From the NCBI GenBank assembly GCA_020634455.1, contig JACKBQ010000001.1:558001-622000 (forward strand): a DNA stretch of 64,000 bases, given 5' to 3'. The notes below the pieces were generated by a model that was not told the origin of the DNA, made no database searches, and saw only the letters and a program-made list of their open reading frames with translations. Position numbers and translations under genes: made by a program. The stretch is from Ardenticatenaceae bacterium. GTDB lineage: Bacteria > Chloroflexota > Anaerolineae > Promineifilales > Promineifilaceae. Of this stretch, positions 1 to 8,850 are shown piece after piece (within the stretch, counting starts at the first letter, position 1; every line of letters starts with the position of its first letter).

Positions 1-493
1 TCATCACCACCACGGCGTTGGCACCTTCCAGTTGGGCCAGGGTTTGGCGTACGGCCGTTTCAAAGCCCAGTCCGCTCTCCAAATACCGCTCCACCAGCTG
101 CACAATTACTTCCGTGTCAGTTTCCGATTCAAACCGGACGCCTTCGGCCTCTAGTTCTTCGCGCAGAGGTAAAAAGTTTTCTACGATGCCATTGTGCACC
201 ACCACCACACGGCCGTTCATCCCCACATGCGGATGCGCATTCCGCTGGCTTGGCTCCCCGTGCGTCGCCCAGCGTGTATGCCCAATGCCAATTTGCCCTT
301 TTAGCGGCGACTGAGCCAGCAGGCTGCCCAAATTGTTCAGCTTACCCACGTCCCGCCGAATGGCGATACGGCCGTTTTGCTCCAACACCGCCACGCCAGC
401 CGAATCATAGCCGCGATACTCCAGCCGCTTCAGGCCGCTGTACACCACCTCGGCCGCATCCCGATCACCTAAATACCCAACAATTCCACACAT
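1..493 (-). CDS. glmS: Glutamine-fructose-6-phosphate aminotransferase, N-terminal part
   Basis: GlmS makes glucosamine-6-phosphate from fructose-6-phosphate and glutamine, the first step to UDP-GlcNAc and peptidoglycan. Only about 164 N-terminal residues are present; the gene runs off the left edge. The minus-strand frame begins MCGIVGYLGD, where Cys2 is the N-terminal nucleophile of class II glutamine amidotransferases. It continues with RLEYRGYDSAG, the HTRWATHG motif and VVHNGIVENF, all typical of the GlmS glutaminase domain. The start at 493 is preceded by GGAGG with about eight bases of spacing. The leader contains mutually exclusive hairpins, described separately. Identification is secure; whether the rest of the gene is intact cannot be seen. 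Confidence 0.95.
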   Translation of the reverse strand, partial: MCGIVGYLGDRDAAEVVYSGLKRLEYRGYDSAGVAVLEQNGRIAIRRDVGKLNNLGSLLAQSPLKGQIGIGHTRWATHGEPSQRNAHPHVGMNGRVVVVHNGIVENFLPLREELEAEGVRFESETDTEVIVQLVERYLESGLGFETAVRQTLAQLEGANAVVVM

Positions 494-515
494 TGCGTTT
501 TACCTCCGCAAGGCA

Positions 516-554
516 GGCAGCGTGCTGCCAAGCTGTATAGCTGCATAGCAGCAC
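516..554 (-). promoter_or_regulatory. Alternative hairpins in the glmS leader
   Basis: On the minus strand just upstream of the glmS ribosome site, GTGCTGC (554-548) can pair with GCAGCAC (528-522). The segment 529-524 (GGCAGC) can instead pair with 521-516 (GCTGCC). The two helices share bases 524-528 and exclude each other. This is the arrangement expected of an attenuating or translation-controlling leader, but no function is shown. I do not recognise a glmS ribozyme here. Confidence 0.35.
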
Positions 555-1135
555 ACAGCCCGCAGCGCCAGGCACACCTGCTGGTGGGCATTTCCAAATC
601 CAATTGCCAAAAAATGGAGCTGTCCCTTCGATAATAATTAAATGCGGTCAATGCCAGATGATTTGTTCAGGCAGTTACCTACCTGGTTTGACATCTCGCT
701 CTCATTTGAAGGGATACGGCCGTTTGCCGAAGAAAATCATGGCAAACAACTTGATTCAGGATATGACCAACCCTGGGAGGCACCCGCTGAACTTTCGCTT
801 TTCCGAGCGATGATTTACAAAATCAGTTCGCCCGTTAGCATCCACCTGAGGTGGAGAACCTCCTCCGCGTCTCCCTCTTCCGTTATCGGTTATCGGTACT
901 CAAATGCCAAACGCTTCACTGAATACTGTTTACCGTTTACCGATAACCGTTTACCGAAAAAAGGGCCTTGCGCTATCGATCCCTAGCCTTTGCAAACGCA
1001 AACGCTTTATGCAATTGTGCAGAGGTTTTATCTTTTTTGGAGAAAACTGGCAACCCCTGCGGCAAATCTTTGGGGACAACGGCCGTTTTCATTAACCATT
1101 TCTAAGTCCTATGACTTTTATCCCTGCCAGCCCGC
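555..1135. other. Intergenic region between glmS and the marR promoter
   Basis: No convincing gene. It holds two copies of ACGGCCGT (near 716 and 1079), a short palindrome with arms TCCACC/GGTGGA at 841-855, and an inverted repeat CGGTTATCGGT (887-897) / ACCGATAACCG (939-949). The second is embedded in short reiterations of the word TTACCG. Small open frames here have no start-site context or recognisable protein features. Confidence 0.6.
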
Positions 1136-1163
1136 TTGACGCATCGCGGCAACTGCGTAAAAT
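1136..1163 (+). promoter_or_regulatory. Sigma-70-type promoter of the marR-exporter unit
   Basis: TTGACG (1136-1141) and TAAAAT (1158-1163) are separated by 16 bases. The operator-like palindrome at 1169-1185 lies where transcription should start. The TTG of the -35 box also opens an upstream in-frame extension of the MarR frame, which is therefore not used as the start. Confidence 0.65.
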
Positions 1164-1168
1164 TAGCC

Positions 1169-1185
1169 CGCCTAATGGTTAGGCG
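1169..1185. promoter_or_regulatory. Palindromic operator, probable MarR binding site
   Basis: CGCCTAA-TGG-TTAGGCG is a perfect 7+3+7 palindrome directly behind the -10 box and ahead of a MarR-type gene. MarR proteins are dimers that bind such palindromes and commonly repress their own promoter. Autoregulation and control of the downstream exporter is inferred from position only. Confidence 0.6.
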
Positions 1186-1267
1186 ACCAAACTATTTATC
1201 TGTTTTTGGGGAAGGTGGAGCTGTAAACGGCCGTTCCCACACCATTTTTCACACTTTACATTCAATT

Positions 1268-1747
1268 ATGGAAACCAATCGCCACAGGATTGCCGTTGCC
1301 ATCCTGCAAATCATTCCGTCCATCATGCGCTCACTCGCGGCCGAACTGCGTCACGCAGACACACCGCTGCTGCCGCCGCAGCTAGGTGTACTCACGCTCT
1401 TGGCCGAAAAATCACACAACCTTAGCGAACTGGCCGAACAGCACGCTGTCAGCCTGCCCACCATGTCCAGCACCGTCAGCAAGCTAGTCGAGGCAGGTTG
1501 GATCGAGCGGCAGCGATCCAAGCAAGATCGCCGCGTGGTCATGCTGGCCCTTACACCCTCTGGCGAAGCTGTCGTCGGGGAGATTGGCGAAAAAATGGTC
1601 AACAAACTGGCTGAGCAGCTGATCCACATTCCCACCGATGAATTAACCGCTTTGCAAGAGGGGCTATCCGTTTTGCAAACCGTTTTTGCACCATTTGTCA
1701 TGAAAAATAGCCGGGGCAATACACCCGAAAAGCCCCAAACCAACTAA
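1268..1747 (+). CDS. MarR-family transcriptional regulator
   Basis: A 159-residue winged-helix regulator. From the ATG at 1268 it has an N-terminal helical dimerisation part (residues 1-30). The helix-turn-helix reads LSELAEQHAVSLPTMSSTVS at about 48-67, followed by the wing RQRSKQDRRVVMLALTPSG, a signature of the family. An in-frame TTG at 1136 and an ATG at 1175 lie inside the promoter and operator, so I chose 1268. The gene ends 27 bases before the RND exporter and is probably co-transcribed with it. MarR genes next to exporters usually sense a small ligand and derepress the pump. The ligand cannot be read from sequence. Confidence 0.88.
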   Translation: METNRHRIAVAILQIIPSIMRSLAAELRHADTPLLPPQLGVLTLLAEKSHNLSELAEQHAVSLPTMSSTVSKLVEAGWIERQRSKQDRRVVMLALTPSGEAVVGEIGEKMVNKLAEQLIHIPTDELTALQEGLSVLQTVFAPFVMKNSRGNTPEKPQTN

Positions 1748-1774
1748 ACTTTCGATTTTTGCAGGAGACACATT

Positions 1775-4700
1775 ATGCTTTCAAACTTTTTTGACCGAAT
1801 TACCCGTCTATCGCTTCGTTTTCGCTGGATCACGATTGCATTAACGGCCGTAATTCTCGGTCTCGGAATCTACTCCGCCACCCAGCTTAATCTGGAAATG
1901 CTGCCGCGCGTCGAGTTCCCCCAAACCATCGTGATCGTCCAGTGGAGCGACAGCGAGTCCTCCACTGATGTTCTTAACCAAATCACCATCCCACTGGAAG
2001 AAAAATTGACGGTCGTGGAGGGTGTTTTGAACGTAGAAACTACCACCAACAACGGGTTTGCTCTTGTGGTCGTGCGGTACGATTTTGGGCTGGATCAGGA
2101 TCGGCTATTGGAGGATATTGAAACGGCCGTTGCCGATGCCAACCTCCCCGAAACCGCCACCAGCAGCGTCCTCAACTTTAGCTTGAGCGATCTCCCCGTC
2201 GTCGTCGCCAGCGTCTCTTCCTCAGACCTGTCGCTGGCAGAGCTAAAAGCATTGGTCGAAACAGACCTTCAACCAACCCTGAGCGGGCTCCCAGACGTCA
2301 GCGAAGTCCAAATTGGCGGCGGGCAAGAATTACCTGAAGAAGTTGTTGCAGAAGCAGAAGAAGCCGTTGATGAAGACCCCGGACGCTTGCCGATCACCGT
2401 TGTGCAAGGGGCCCGCGTACTGGATATTGAAATTGAGTACGCCCAGGAAATCACTGTTGATTTGCTTCGCAGCTTAACCAGCTATGAAAATGCGGCCGAG
2501 CAGGTACTTTTTGTGCTCAATCTGCTGCCAGAAGACGTGCTGATCTACATCCAGCCAGAAGCGATCTCCTATTTGCCAGAAGAATATATCGCAGGGCTTC
2601 CACCAGAACTGGTAGATGAGCTGGATGCTCTGGCGGCCGAATTTGGCGGCGTGGGGCAGTATAACGTAGCAGAAGCGGTCGCGGCCTTGTCTGAAGGCAC
2701 CGAAGTGGCCGAAGTTGAACCGACCGCCGAACCGACTGTTGAACCAACGGCCGTTCCCCAACCCGAACCCACCGCTGAACCTGAACCCGTTGCCGAACTG
2801 CCCACCGTGGCCCCCGTGCCCCTGCCCGAAACCTGGATTGCAGGCGCGGCCCAGCTTGGCCAGGTCATCACCGACACCAGCGACTTAACAACCGAGTTCA
2901 TGGCAAGCATCCTCAGTTTTGCCCCGGAGCAGCTAGCCGAACTAAGCCCAGAAATGTGGCGAGCGCTTGACCCCGAAGTCGCGGCGCTGGCGCTGGAAGC
3001 GGTGGGCGATACGTTGGACCCCGTACTGGTCGCTCAGCTCACAGCCATCCAAAATGCGGCCAATGGCATCGCGCCAGAACCGGTTACCCTGCCAGAAAGC
3101 TGGATAGCAGCCGCCACCGCCGCCGGGCAAAAGCTAGCCACCACCGCGGACCTGAATGTCCAAGCGCTGGGGCTTTTGGCCTCCGCCGCCCCAGAACTGC
3201 TGGGCGAGCTAACGCCAGAAATGATCATCGCGCTGCCGCCCGCGCTGCAAGCTGCCCTGCCAGCCGAATTTCTAAACACCCTGGATGCGGGCACGGTGCA
3301 AACGCTTACCAACATGGCCATCTACACGGCGCGGTATGAAGCAACGGCCGTAACCACCGCCGACATACCCCAATTTGATCCAGTTCCCCTGCCCGAATCC
3401 TGGATTGCGGGCGCAGCTCAATTGGGTCAGGAAATTGCCACCACCGCCGATCTAACCGCCGAATTCATGACGGGCATTCTCAACTTTGCCCCAGAAACCC
3501 TGGCCGAGTTAACGCCAGAAATGTGGCGCGCCCTGGAACCAGACGTGGCAGCGCTGGCGCTGGAAGCCGTGGGCGACACGCTCGACCCGGAACTGGTTGC
3601 CCAGCTCACAGCCATCCAAAATGCGGCCAATGGCATCGCGCCAGAACCGGTTGCCCTGCCAGAAGCGCTGGTTACAGCAGCCACAGCAGCGGGCTTCCCA
3701 CTGGAAACTACAGCAGACATTCCAGCTAACGCGATGAGCATGTTGGCCAATTTTGCTCCTGAGCTGATGGCGGAACTGTCTCCTGAACTCTTGCTGGCGC
3801 TGCCGGTAGAAACCTTGGCGGCGGTTCCAGAAGCAGTGACGGCCGAATTAGATCCGGGCGTGCAGCAAACCATCACCAACATTCTTATTGCCAATGAACA
3901 ATTTTTGGCAGAAACGGCCGTTGCTACCGAAGATGGCGGCGAGCCCGTTGCCGAAACAGAACCAGAACCCGTAGACCCCGCCCGCCTGCCCGACCTGCTC
4001 ATCCAGGGCGCAGCCCAGGCTGGCATGACCATCGAAAACGCGCAGGACATCAGCCCAGAAATGATCCGCCTGTTTGCCGGGCTTGGCCCGCAAGGTATCC
4101 AGGTGCTGCAACTGCTGTCGCCAGACAATTTGCGGCTGCTGCAACCAGAAGTGATCGCTCTGCTGCCACTGGAATTTCTGGACACGCTGCCCGCCGACCT
4201 GCGTGCCGAACTGGATGAACTTGCGGCCGAATTTGGCGGCGCTGGTCAACTGGCCATCACCGAAGCGGAAGAAGCGTCTGCCCTGGCAGAAGGTGCGCCA
4301 GCGCTCAGCGGCATCTGGCTGGAACCAAGCCCGGAAGGCGAACCTTCCATGTTCCTAACGGCCGCTGATTTGCTAAACAACCCATTCGTGCCCGGCGCGG
4401 CCAATTTCCTAAACTTTTTCCCCACTGCGCCCAACGTGGAAGACCCGGCAGCCTGGATGAGCGCCCTCACCCCAGAAGTTATTCAGTTTCTGGCCGAAAA
4501 TGAGGAAGGCTTTGTCGAAGCTCTGTCACCAATTGTTTTGGAGCTGTTTGCCCCTGAAACATTGACCTTCATGCTAGAAACTTACCCGGATTCGTTTGAC
4601 GCCGAGCTAACTGCCCGGCTGGAAGGCATTGCTCAAGGTAGCATTGCGGTGTTCATTCCTGAATCTACCGTCACGCGAACCGATGGCAACCCCAGTGTGC

Positions 4701-6802
4701 TGGTGAGCGTTTATAAGGCGGGCAGCGCCAACACGGTGAACGTGGCGCATGATGTGTTTACCGCAATGGAAGCCTTTGCAGCGGCCCATGATGGAACTTC
4801 GGTCAATTTGGTATTTGAACAAGCCACTTTCATCGAAGATTCAATTTCCGGTGTTTCCCGCGAGGGGGCGCTGGGTGGTGTGTTTGCTGTCATCGTCATC
4901 CTGATCTTCCTGAGCGGCCGTATTGGCAACAAATATCAGATCAGCTGGCAGGCAACTTTGGTAACGGCCGTTTCCATCCCGCTCTCCATTTTTGCCGCCT
5001 TTTTCCTCATGAGATGGGTGCCGCCCACCATTGGCGAATGGCTGCAAGGGCTGGTGCAATCCACTGGCAATGAGGCGCTGCGCTTCATTTCGCAGCTCTT
5101 CCCCACCGAGGTTACGCTGAACATCATGACCCTGAGCGGCCTGACGGTAGCCATTGGCCGCGTGGTAGACGACTCGATTGTGGTGCTGGAAAACTCCTAC
5201 CGCTACATTCAACGGGGCGATGATCCACAACACGCGGTGATTCAGGGCACACGCGAAGTCGCTATCGCCATCTTCTCCGCCACGGTGACAACGATGGCCG
5301 TGTTCCTGCCGCTGGGTCTCATCGGCGGCATCATCGGCTCCTTCTTCCTGCCGTTTGGCCTGACGGTGGCCTATGCGCTGGCCGCCAGCTTTGTGGTCTC
5401 GATTACGGTGGTACCCGCTCTCACCTATCTGCTCATCCGCAAGGAAAACATTCCCGACGAGCGGGAAACAGCCATGCAGCGTTGGTACACACCAGCGCTG
5501 GAGTGGGCACTGCAACATCGCTTCGTAACCATGCTGATAGCCACGTTAATTTTTGCGGGTAGCCTGTTCCTGCTAGGCCAGTTACCGCAAAGTTTCATCC
5601 CCAGCATTGGTGAACCGACGGTTAATGTCACCATCTCGCTGCCTGCGGGCACGGGAATGGTCGAGACAAATGCCGTGGTTGAAGAGTTGGAAACGGCCGT
5701 ACGCGAATACGACGAAGCAGAAACCATTCAGGCAGAAATTGGCAGCGGCGGCGGTTTTGAAGCGCTGTTTGGCGGCGGCATTAGCCAAAACCAGGCCAAC
5801 CTCACCATCAGCGTGGGTGAAGAGCTGGTACAGGACACCGATGCACTCAACGACTTCACCAATGAAATCCGCCAGGAAGCCATCCGCGTTGTGGGCGAAG
5901 ACAACGTGAGCGTCTCCGCGGCCTCCCAAACCGGCTTTAGCGGCTTCTCCATCATCCTGACGGGCGAAACCCAGGCCGAGCTGGAAGCAGTGGTCAACGA
6001 TGTAAAGGTGGCCATCAGCTCGGTGGATGTGGATGGCGATGGCGTGGCGGATATTGCCAACGTCTCCAGCAATGTGGACGGGGCCGCAGACGGCGATGGG
6101 GTGAACGAGACAATTCTAAGGATAGACGGCCGTTCTGCCGTGAGCTTTAGCGGTGAACTGGAAACCCAAAACACCCTCGGCGTCACCGATGCAGCCAAAA
6201 CGGCCATCATCGAGCAAGCCAACCTGCCCGCCACTGTGGCAGTCACCGAAGGGTTCGACTCGCAACAGCAGGTAGAAGGGTTCCAATCCATGGTCACCGC
6301 CATCGGTTACTCCATTATCATTGTCTACCTCATCATGGCGCTCACCTTCCGCAGCCTCATCCACCCATTCACCATCCTGTTCAGCCTGCCGTTTGCCCTG
6401 GTGGGCGCGGCCGTGGCCCTGTACATCACTAACTCTGTCCTGGGCATTTCCGCCATGATTGGCTTGATGATGCTGGTGGGCATTGTGGTCACCAACGGCA
6501 TTGTGCTTATGGAACTGGTACAGCAGCTACGCGCCAGCGGGCAGCCAGTTTATGAAGCCCTGGTCGAAGCAGGTCGCACCCGCCTGCGCCCCATCTGGAT
6601 GACAGCCCTCACGGCCATCTTGGCCCTGATTCCGCTGGCGGCCAGCAACGAGGCCGGGGCAATCATCGCTTCAGAATTGGCACGCGCTGTGATGGGCGGG
6701 CTGCTTGTTAGCACGGCACTCACCCTGGTTGTGGTGCCAGTGGTATACAGCCTAACGGAGCAGCTTTGGCTGAAAATTACCGGGCTGTTTAAGCGCAACT
6801 AA
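1775..6802 (+). CDS. RND-family efflux transporter with a giant repetitive insert
   Basis: An inner-membrane proton-driven exporter of the AcrB/HAE1 type, 1675 residues against about 1000-1050 for the family. An N-terminal membrane helix (about 18-36) and the start of the porter domain (to about 185) are normal, including TIVIVQWSDSESSTDVLNQI. Residues about 190-960 are an insert of Ala/Glu/Pro-rich modules. Each module begins LPxxxIxGA, passes a D(I/L)T-like word and continues with repeated L.PE steps; two 189-residue units (codons 348-536 and 537-725) are almost identical. A PTAEP-type linker lies near 315-345. The C-terminal half is ordinary, with GRVVDDSIVVLENSYRY in TM4, a second porter domain and a final helix bundle. 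RBS GGAG precedes the ATG. No adaptor or outer-membrane partner is adjacent, fitting an envelope without a classical outer membrane. Confidence 0.9.
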   Translation: MLSNFFDRITRLSLRFRWITIALTAVILGLGIYSATQLNLEMLPRVEFPQTIVIVQWSDSESSTDVLNQITIPLEEKLTVVEGVLNVETTTNNGFALVVVRYDFGLDQDRLLEDIETAVADANLPETATSSVLNFSLSDLPVVVASVSSSDLSLAELKALVETDLQPTLSGLPDVSEVQIGGGQELPEEVVAEAEEAVDEDPGRLPITVVQGARVLDIEIEYAQEITVDLLRSLTSYENAAEQVLFVLNLLPEDVLIYIQPEAISYLPEEYIAGLPPELVDELDALAAEFGGVGQYNVAEAVAALSEGTEVAEVEPTAEPTVEPTAVPQPEPTAEPEPVAELPTVAPVPLPETWIAGAAQLGQVITDTSDLTTEFMASILSFAPEQLAELSPEMWRALDPEVAALALEAVGDTLDPVLVAQLTAIQNAANGIAPEPVTLPESWIAAATAAGQKLATTADLNVQALGLLASAAPELLGELTPEMIIALPPALQAALPAEFLNTLDAGTVQTLTNMAIYTARYEATAVTTADIPQFDPVPLPESWIAGAAQLGQEIATTADLTAEFMTGILNFAPETLAELTPEMWRALEPDVAALALEAVGDTLDPELVAQLTAIQNAANGIAPEPVALPEALVTAATAAGFPLETTADIPANAMSMLANFAPELMAELSPELLLALPVETLAAVPEAVTAELDPGVQQTITNILIANEQFLAETAVATEDGGEPVAETEPEPVDPARLPDLLIQGAAQAGMTIENAQDISPEMIRLFAGLGPQGIQVLQLLSPDNLRLLQPEVIALLPLEFLDTLPADLRAELDELAAEFGGAGQLAITEAEEASALAEGAPALSGIWLEPSPEGEPSMFLTAADLLNNPFVPGAANFLNFFPTAPNVEDPAAWMSALTPEVIQFLAENEEGFVEALSPIVLELFAPETLTFMLETYPDSFDAELTARLEGIAQGSIAVFIPESTVTRTDGNPSVLVSVYKAGSANTVNVAHDVFTAMEAFAAAHDGTSVNLVFEQATFIEDSISGVSREGALGGVFAVIVILIFLSGRIGNKYQISWQATLVTAVSIPLSIFAAFFLMRWVPPTIGEWLQGLVQSTGNEALRFISQLFPTEVTLNIMTLSGLTVAIGRVVDDSIVVLENSYRYIQRGDDPQHAVIQGTREVAIAIFSATVTTMAVFLPLGLIGGIIGSFFLPFGLTVAYALAASFVVSITVVPALTYLLIRKENIPDERETAMQRWYTPALEWALQHRFVTMLIATLIFAGSLFLLGQLPQSFIPSIGEPTVNVTISLPAGTGMVETNAVVEELETAVREYDEAETIQAEIGSGGGFEALFGGGISQNQANLTISVGEELVQDTDALNDFTNEIRQEAIRVVGEDNVSVSAASQTGFSGFSIILTGETQAELEAVVNDVKVAISSVDVDGDGVADIANVSSNVDGAADGDGVNETILRIDGRSAVSFSGELETQNTLGVTDAAKTAIIEQANLPATVAVTEGFDSQQQVEGFQSMVTAIGYSIIIVYLIMALTFRSLIHPFTILFSLPFALVGAAVALYITNSVLGISAMIGLMMLVGIVVTNGIVLMELVQQLRASGQPVYEALVEAGRTRLRPIWMTALTAILALIPLAASNEAGAIIASELARAVMGGLLVSTALTLVVVPVVYSLTEQLWLKITGLFKRN
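2816..3949 (+). repeat. Tandem 567-bp repeat inside the RND exporter gene
   Basis: Two in-frame units start with the codons for VPLPE at 2816 and 3383, exactly 567 bases apart. Both contain the words ESWIAGAAQLGQ (or ETWIAG), EMWRAL, ALEAVGDTLDP and AIQNAANGIAPEP. The first about 90 residues of each unit are nearly identical, which points to recent duplication. More diverged copies flank them on both sides, ending in the shared word LAAEFGG near 2632 and 4222. Confidence 0.9.
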
Positions 6803-6843
6803 CTGGCTGGCTAACAGCCTAAACAGTCCAATAGAAGCAAACC

Positions 6844-6880
6844 AAAAGCGCCGCTGTCAATTGGCAGCGGCGCTTTTTTT
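6844..6880 (+). terminator. Rho-independent terminator after the RND exporter
   Basis: AAAAGCGCCGCTG and CAGCGGCGCTTTT form a 13-bp perfect stem with an eight-base loop, followed by a run of T. It lies 40 bases after the exporter stop codon. Confidence 0.92.
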
Positions 6881-6896
6881 ATCTAAAAATCTCGTC

Positions 6897-6926
6897 TTGC
6901 GACAAATGTCTATCATAACGTAAGAT
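6897..6926 (+). promoter_or_regulatory. Possible promoter of the SLC13 transporter
   Basis: TTGCGA (6897-6902) and TAAGAT (6921-6926) with an 18-base spacer sit between a terminator and the next start codon. Both boxes are weak matches; position is the main support. Confidence 0.3.
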
Positions 6927-6964
6927 ACCGTGCCTAACATGCGTTATAAAGATTGGAGGTTCAT

Positions 6965-8770
6965 TTGACAGGTGAAATTGGTTTGGTCTTAACCATTTTG
7001 GGGGCATCTGTGGTGCTGTTTGCCTCTGAAAGAGTTCGGGTTGATGTGGTCTCGATGATGGTGCTGTTGGCGCTGCTGCTTACAGGGCTGCTCACCACCG
7101 AGGAGGCGTTTTCGGGGTTTTCCAATCCTGCGGTCATTACGGTCTGGGCCATTTATATTGTAAGCGCCAGCCTGACCCATACGGGCATTGCCGATGTATT
7201 GGGTCGGTACATCGGCCGGATTGCAGGGACTGAGGAGGCTCGGCTCATTTTTGTCATTATGCTGGCTGTGGGCGTTATGTCGGCATTTATGAATAATATT
7301 GGGGCAGCGGCCGTTTTATTGCCGGTTACGATTGGTTTGGGGCGTAAAGCCCGGATTCCCGCCTCCAAATTACTCATTCCCCTGGCATTTGGCTCACTGC
7401 TAGGGGGCATCACCACGTTGATTGGTACGCCACCCAATCTACTGGCCAGCGACGCGCTGCAAGAGGTGGGGCTGGAGCCATTCAACTTGTTCGATTTTAC
7501 GCCGATGGGCATCATTATTTTAAGCAGCAGCCTGGTGTACATGACCTTTATCGGCCGCCACTTGTTGCCCCACTACGAAGAAACGCTCCATGAAGACCCA
7601 CAAGAATTAAACCGTGAATATCAGCTCAAGGATTACCTGGCAGAGCTGCATGTCATGCCAGAATCGCCGCTGATTGGCAAGACAATTGTTGAGAGCCGCC
7701 TGGGTGAAGCGTATGATCTGACGGTGATGGGGGTGGTGCGAGACGGCCGTATGCGTCTTGGTATTTTGCCCAATGCCCACATTCGCCCTGGAGATGTGCT
7801 TTTGGTGAAAGGCTCTGAAGAACAAATGCTGTCGGTGCGGCGCAAGATCGGGGTGACTCTCTCTGCCGAAAGCGAGTTTGATGAGCACGACTGGCAAAAT
7901 GAAGAAGTGAGTGTAGCCGAGCTGGTGGTGAGCCAAAAAGCGCCATTCATTGGCAAAACGCTCAAAAGTGCCAACTTTCGTGCCCGATACGGCCTTACTG
8001 TCCTGGCCATTTGGCGCGAAGAAAAATCCATTGCGGGCAAGTTGGACAACGTGAGGCTGCGCCTGGGCGACACACTGCTGGTGCAGGGGCGTCGGGAACG
8101 CATCGAAGAAGCGGGCAACGATATTTCGTTTTTGCTGCTCACATCTCGCCAGGAGGAGCCCAGCTTGCGCACTAGCAAAGCGCCGTTAAATCTGGTCATT
8201 TTTATCTCGATGATCACCCTGGTGGGACTGGGCTGGCTGCATATTTCGGTAGCGGCCGTTTTAGGGGCAATTTTGTCCGTACTCACTGGCTGCCTGACCA
8301 TGGACGAGGCGTACAAATCTATCGAATGGAAGTCTGTGTACCTGATTGCCGGGATGCTGCCAATGGGCATTGCGATGGAAAACACCGGTACGGCGCTCTT
8401 CCTGTCCGAGCAAATCATCGGTTTGGTGGGTGGATTGGGTCCACGCGGCATTATGGTGGGGCTGTTTTTGCTTACCACGGTGCTAACGGCGTTCATGTCT
8501 AATGCGGCAGCGGCCGTTTTGGTTGCACCCATTGCCATCCAAAGTTCCGTCACCCTGGGCATCGATCCCCACGCCTTTGTCATGGGTACAGCCATTGCCG
8601 CTTCCAACTCGTTTGTCACGCCGATTGGGCACCAGGCGTGCGTGCTGGTTTACGGCCCTGGCGGCTATCGCTTCTTCGATTTTGCCCGGGTAGGCCTGCC
8701 GCTTACAATTGTCATCTGGATTTTGATGACCATCTTTTTACCGATCTTCTTTCCGTTTTATCCAGCGTGA
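6965..8770 (+). CDS. SLC13/DASS-type anion permease with two TrkA-C domains
   Basis: A 601-residue membrane transporter for anions such as sulfate or dicarboxylates. It starts with hydrophobic helices (residues 1-50), has the paired motifs AFMNNIGAAAVLLPV and TLIGTPPNLLASD in the first half, and AFMSNAAAAVLVAPIAI and SNSFVTPIGHQACVLVYGP in the second. Between the halves (about 205-390) are two cytosolic TrkA-C (RCK_C) domains, each with the (D/E)VLLVKG- or DTLLVQG-type strand. I chose TTG 6965 because GGAGG at 6955-6959 is then five bases upstream; a TTG at 6953 would overlap that site. Substrate cannot be told from sequence. Confidence 0.88.
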   Translation: MTGEIGLVLTILGASVVLFASERVRVDVVSMMVLLALLLTGLLTTEEAFSGFSNPAVITVWAIYIVSASLTHTGIADVLGRYIGRIAGTEEARLIFVIMLAVGVMSAFMNNIGAAAVLLPVTIGLGRKARIPASKLLIPLAFGSLLGGITTLIGTPPNLLASDALQEVGLEPFNLFDFTPMGIIILSSSLVYMTFIGRHLLPHYEETLHEDPQELNREYQLKDYLAELHVMPESPLIGKTIVESRLGEAYDLTVMGVVRDGRMRLGILPNAHIRPGDVLLVKGSEEQMLSVRRKIGVTLSAESEFDEHDWQNEEVSVAELVVSQKAPFIGKTLKSANFRARYGLTVLAIWREEKSIAGKLDNVRLRLGDTLLVQGRRERIEEAGNDISFLLLTSRQEEPSLRTSKAPLNLVIFISMITLVGLGWLHISVAAVLGAILSVLTGCLTMDEAYKSIEWKSVYLIAGMLPMGIAMENTGTALFLSEQIIGLVGGLGPRGIMVGLFLLTTVLTAFMSNAAAAVLVAPIAIQSSVTLGIDPHAFVMGTAIAASNSFVTPIGHQACVLVYGPGGYRFFDFARVGLPLTIVIWILMTIFLPIFFPFYPA

Positions 8771-8780
8771 TTTGTCTTCT

Positions 8781-8837
8781 GTAGCCGCGGATTCTTTCCG
8801 CGTTTTGCACCTTTGCGCGGAAAGAATCCGCGGCTAC
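8781..8837. repeat. Inverted repeat with 22-bp perfect arms
   Basis: The arm starting GTAGCCGCGGATTC (8781-8802) is matched perfectly by 8816-8837, with a 13-base loop. A short T run follows on the plus strand, so it may terminate the SLC13 transcript. GC-rich repeats of this wording are, from memory, dispersed in related genomes; only one copy is in this window. Confidence 0.85.
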
Positions 8838-8850
8838 GGTTTTTGATACT

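Noticed and set aside
494..700. glmS ribozyme
   Set aside because: I could not recognise the conserved catalytic core; only simple hairpins are visible.
604..1095. Overlapping small open frames in the glmS-marR spacer
   Set aside because: No ribosome sites, no protein-like composition, and partly made of inverted-repeat sequence.
1136..1267. N-terminal extension of MarR from TTG 1136
   Set aside because: The TTG is the -35 box and the extension crosses the -10 box and operator.
3427..4185. Minus-strand open frame of 252 codons inside the RND gene
   Set aside because: Ser/Ala/Gly-rich shadow produced by the repetitive insert.
7633..8619. Long minus-strand open frame (328 codons) inside the SLC13 gene
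   Set aside because: Ser/Thr/Arg-rich shadow of a well-supported plus-strand gene, with no domain features.
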